Source: an uncultured Flavobacteriaceae bacterium (GTDB taxonomy: Bacteria > Bacteroidota > Bacteroidia > Flavobacteriales > Flavobacteriaceae). Taken from it: 64,000 nucleotides of DNA. The translations under genes and the position numbers were made by a program. Where the stretch lies: the NCBI GenBank assembly GCA_913065125.1, contig CAJYAG010000004.1, forward strand, positions 1 through 64,000. Direction: 5' to 3'. The notes below the pieces were generated by a model. That model searched no databases. It worked only from the letters and a program-made list of their open reading frames with translations, and had not been told where the DNA came from. Shown one piece after another: positions 60,959 to 64,000 of this stretch (the first letter of the stretch is position 1; the number at the start of each line of letters is the position of its first letter).

Positions 60959-62068
60959 ATGAAATACTACATTATTGCCGGAGAAGCATCAGGAGATTTG
61001 CACGGTTCTAACTTGATAAAAGCATTGTTTCAACAAGACGAAAATGCAATTGTTAGATGTTGGGGTGGCGATTTGATGGAAAATGCCGGAGCAACGCTAG
61101 TAAAACATTATAAAGAATTGGCTTTTATGGGTTTTGTAGAAGTGTTGGCAAACATTCCTACCATATTTAAAAATATTGCTTTTTGTAAAAAAGATATTGA
61201 AGTGTTTCAGCCAGATGTTGTTGTTTTTATTGATTATTCTGGGTTTAATTTACGAATTGCAAAATGGGCAAAACAAAAAGGTTTTAGAACCAATTATTAT
61301 ATTTCTCCACAAGTTTGGGCATCAAGATCTAGCAGGGTAGAAAAGATAAAGAGAGATATTGACATGATGAATGTAATTCTCCCTTTTGAAAAAGAATTTT
61401 ATGCAAAACGTAATTATGATGTCAATTTTGTTGGCCATCCTTTAATTGATGCAATTGCAGATAGACAGCAAGTTGGTGAAATTGCTTTTAGAAAAGAAAA
61501 CAATTTAGGAGATAAAAAAATTATTGCATTATTACCTGGAAGCAGAAAACAAGAAGTTATAAAAATGTTATCGGTAATGCTTTCTGTGGTTGATGATTTT
61601 AAAGAATATCAATTTGTAATTGCAGGAGCTCCGAGTCAAGATTTTTCTTTTTATCAGCAATTTATAAAAACTGATAATGTGCAGTTTATCAACAATAAAA
61701 CCTACGATTTATTAAGCGTTTCGTTTGCAGCTTTGGTAACATCCGGAACAGCAACTTTAGAAACGGCTTTGTTTAAAGTACCGCAAGTTGTGTGTTATAA
61801 AGGAAGTGCCATTACGTTTGCAATTGCCAAACGAATTATCACGTTAAAATTTATTTCGTTGGTCAATTTAATTATGGATAAAGAAGTGGTAACTGAGTTA
61901 ATTCAGAGTGATTTTAACACAAAAACACTACGCAAAGAATTGACTAAAATTCTAGATGAAACGCATCGAGAAAAGTTGTTTTTAGCATACTACGAATTAG
62001 AAAAAATTCTTGGAGGAAAAGGAGCTTCAGAAGAGTCTGCAAGATTAATTATTGAAGGAATAAAATAA
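60959..62068 (+). CDS. lpxB: Lipid-A-disaccharide synthase
   Basis: This 369 aa GT19 glycosyltransferase condenses UDP-2,3-diacylglucosamine with lipid X to form the lipid A disaccharide. Family motifs are IIAGEASGDLHGSNL, MGFVEVL, YISPQVWASR, FVGHPLID, LLPGSRKQEV and TSGTATLETAL. It starts 21 bp after the small membrane gene. Confidence 0.95.
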   Translation: MKYYIIAGEASGDLHGSNLIKALFQQDENAIVRCWGGDLMENAGATLVKHYKELAFMGFVEVLANIPTIFKNIAFCKKDIEVFQPDVVVFIDYSGFNLRIAKWAKQKGFRTNYYISPQVWASRSSRVEKIKRDIDMMNVILPFEKEFYAKRNYDVNFVGHPLIDAIADRQQVGEIAFRKENNLGDKKIIALLPGSRKQEVIKMLSVMLSVVDDFKEYQFVIAGAPSQDFSFYQQFIKTDNVQFINNKTYDLLSVSFAALVTSGTATLETALFKVPQVVCYKGSAITFAIAKRIITLKFISLVNLIMDKEVVTELIQSDFNTKTLRKELTKILDETHREKLFLAYYELEKILGGKGASEESARLIIEGIK

Positions 62069-62098
62069 TATATTATTTTTTAGTAACTTTAGCATGCT

Positions 62099-64000
62099 AT
62101 GAAAAAGTTGCTAAGTTTTTTACCAACTCATTTTACTATTTGCTTAATTGTAGGAATTGTTTTGCAATTTCACTATAAATTATGGCAGTATTCTTTTGCA
62201 CAAACAATTCTTGTTACTGGCTTTTTTTTACTACTGATTTTTCTTTTCAAGTATTTTAAAAAGCAACTTTTTTTTACAATTACAAGTTGGTTTTTATTTG
62301 TTTTTGTAGGAATGCTTGCTGTGTTTTTTCAAAATGATTCTCATAAAGAAAACTATTATGCAAATTATTTTTCTGCGGATTCTTTAATCACTTTTAAAGT
62401 AGAAAAAGTACTAAAAAGTAATTTGTATTATGACAAGTACTTGGGTTCAATTAGTAAAGTTGGCAATCAAAAAACAGTAGGAACAATTTTGCTAAATGTT
62501 CAAAGAGATAGTTTACAAACATCTGCTAAAATTGGTTCCGTTTTTTTGTTTAAATCAGAACTCAATGAGGTTCAAAAACCATTAAATCCATTTCAATTTA
62601 ATTATAAAACGTATCTCGTAAAACAAGGTGTTAACCATCAATCTTTTCTAAGAAATACTGCTTTTTTGGTAAAAGAATCTAACGAAAATTCAATTTATAA
62701 AATTGCTGAAAACATCCGAGCTAAAGTTGAAAAGGAATTAGTAAAAAACGGATTTCAAGGAGAAGAACTCGCGGTGATAAAAGCGTTGATTTTAGGGCAG
62801 CGAAAAGATATTTCTAAAGATTTACTAGAAGAGTATACAAATGCTGGTGCCATTCATATTTTAGCAGTTTCTGGTTTGCATGTCGGAATTATTTTATTAA
62901 TTCTAACGTTCCTTTTAAAACCATTAGAACAACTTAAAAACGGAAAAATCATAAAAACAGTTTTAATCGTTTTATTGCTTTGGTTTTTTGCAGTTATTGC
63001 GGGTTTATCTGCATCGGTTGTTAGAGCAGTAACCATGTTTACAGCAATTGCAATCGGAATGACATTTAAGAGAAAAACACTCGTGCAACATACATTAATT
63101 GCTTCGATGTTTGTGTTGTTGCTTAGCAAACCGATGTTTTTGTTTGATGTTGGTTTTCAATTAAGTTATTTGGCGGTTTTTAGCATTGTAACCATTCAGC
63201 CAAAACTATATCAATTATGGAAGCCAAAATGGTTTTTGACAGATAAATTTTGGCAATTATTTACAGTTTCTGTTGCTGCACAATTAGGAGTTTTACCTGT
63301 GAGTTTATTTTATTTTCATCAATTTCCAGGATTGTTTATGCTTTCTAATTTGGTGATCATTCCTTTTATTGGAATCATTTTAATGCTCGGCATTTTAGTG
63401 ATTGCATTGTCATTGTTTCAAGTCTTACCAAGTTTTTTGGCAGATTTATACCTTTTTATTATTTCGTTGATGAACCAATTTGTAAGTTGGATTTCTATTC
63501 AAGAATCGTTTTTGATAAAAGATATTTCGTTCTCTTTTTTATTCTTGATGATGTCTTATGGATGTTTGATTTTCGGTTTTAGCTATTTTGAAAGAAAAAC
63601 CTATAAGTCAGTTGTGGCACTTTTATTAATGATCATCCTTTTTCAAGGAAGCATTTTTTATGAAAAACAACAAACAGAAACTAGACACGAATTTGTAATT
63701 TTTAATAAAAGCCGACAAACTATTATTACTGAAAATAATAATGGAAATTTAAAGATTTACCATGATTTAGATTCAGTAAGTATAAAAAACTTAGGTTTAA
63801 TTAGAGATTATAAAGTTGGCAGAAAAGCAAAAGAAATTCAGTTTAAAAACAAACTTTCTAGCTCTTATCAATTTAAAAAGGATATAATTATTTTAGTAGA
63901 TAGTTTGGGTGTTTATCAGTTTGGAAATAAACTAAATCCAATAATTTTACTCATCCAATCGCCTAAAATTAATTTAGAAAGATTGATTGAAAACATTCAA
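62099..64000 (+). CDS. ComEC/Rec2 family DNA-uptake membrane protein, 3' end outside the window
   Basis: The frame opens at the ATG at 62099, 30 bp after the lpxB stop, and stays open to the window edge (634 codons). The N-terminus has hydrophobic segments, followed by a DUF4131-like soluble region. The ComEC signature GQRKDISKDLLEEYTNAGAI then HILAVSGLHVGIIL lies at about residues 232-266. Many further membrane helices follow. The protein would be the inner-membrane channel for transformation. Whether a C-terminal metallo-lactamase domain exists cannot be seen. Confidence 0.92.
   Translation, partial: MKKLLSFLPTHFTICLIVGIVLQFHYKLWQYSFAQTILVTGFFLLLIFLFKYFKKQLFFTITSWFLFVFVGMLAVFFQNDSHKENYYANYFSADSLITFKVEKVLKSNLYYDKYLGSISKVGNQKTVGTILLNVQRDSLQTSAKIGSVFLFKSELNEVQKPLNPFQFNYKTYLVKQGVNHQSFLRNTAFLVKESNENSIYKIAENIRAKVEKELVKNGFQGEELAVIKALILGQRKDISKDLLEEYTNAGAIHILAVSGLHVGIILLILTFLLKPLEQLKNGKIIKTVLIVLLLWFFAVIAGLSASVVRAVTMFTAIAIGMTFKRKTLVQHTLIASMFVLLLSKPMFLFDVGFQLSYLAVFSIVTIQPKLYQLWKPKWFLTDKFWQLFTVSVAAQLGVLPVSLFYFHQFPGLFMLSNLVIIPFIGIILMLGILVIALSLFQVLPSFLADLYLFIISLMNQFVSWISIQESFLIKDISFSFLFLMMSYGCLIFGFSYFERKTYKSVVALLLMIILFQGSIFYEKQQTETRHEFVIFNKSRQTIITENNNGNLKIYHDLDSVSIKNLGLIRDYKVGRKAKEIQFKNKLSSSYQFKKDIIILVDSLGVYQFGNKLNPIILLIQSPKINLERLIENIQ

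Noticed and set aside
62854..63129. Open frame on the - strand inside comEC
   Set aside because: The + strand carries the continuous ComEC frame with its signature motifs.

Overview
The window looks like a chromosomal segment of an AT-rich marine-type Flavobacteriaceae (Bacteroidota), with Polaribacter or Tenacibaculum as the closest feel. Support for this: many start sites carry the Bacteroidota -7 element TAnnTTTG, there are many Cys-lipoproteins, S9 and M14 peptidases are abundant, BlaI/BlaR1-type regulation occurs, and short palindromes of the CTGAAACAAGTTCAG type are scattered between genes. Genus is inference only.

Layout. 1-3300: a heptanucleotide array, hemW, a cyclase-family protein, a GNAT enzyme and two small genes. 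3303-22567: a peptide and hydroxyproline island. It holds an AraC regulator, a full trans-4-hydroxyproline route (epimerase, FAD dehydrogenase, DHDPS-type deaminase, ketoglutarate-semialdehyde dehydrogenase), proline-directed peptidases (DPP-IV, two M24 enzymes, a DUF885 metallopeptidase), a TolB/amidohydrolase, and a fused hydroxylysine-kinase/M23/phospho-lyase. 22772-35283: a signalling and surface-structure island. It holds response regulator, H-NOX heme sensor, PAS histidine kinase, Hpt and LytTR regulator, then a partly duplicated Hpt/LytTR pair, two near-identical secreted subunits, and a chaperone, usher-like protein and two further subunits. 35377-39392: an operon of Pyr2C reductase, trans-3-hydroxyproline dehydratase and a GH63 glucosidase. 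39558-49450: adenine deaminase, PhnA, BlaI/BlaR1, a cyclophilin, a second S9 peptidase and an M20 dipeptidase. 49626-64000: tRNA-Leu, stress and membrane proteins, a DEAD-box helicase, two M14 carboxypeptidase homologues (one apparently dead), a thioesterase, Prc, surE, lpxB and the 5' part of comEC.

Two systems stand out. (1) Genes for nearly every unusual residue of collagen lie together: 4-hydroxyproline, 3-hydroxyproline, hydroxylysine, and possibly the Glc-Gal sugar on hydroxylysine, alongside Pro-specific peptidases. I infer a collagen or gelatin peptide catabolic region. (2) A complete His-Asp-His-Asp relay headed by an NO-type H-NOX sits next to what looks like a divergent chaperone/usher surface fibre. 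Direct-repeat boxes typical of LytTR regulators lie upstream of four transcription units, with the second half-site exactly 33 bp before the -7 element each time. This predicts a gas-controlled adhesin or pilus regulon.
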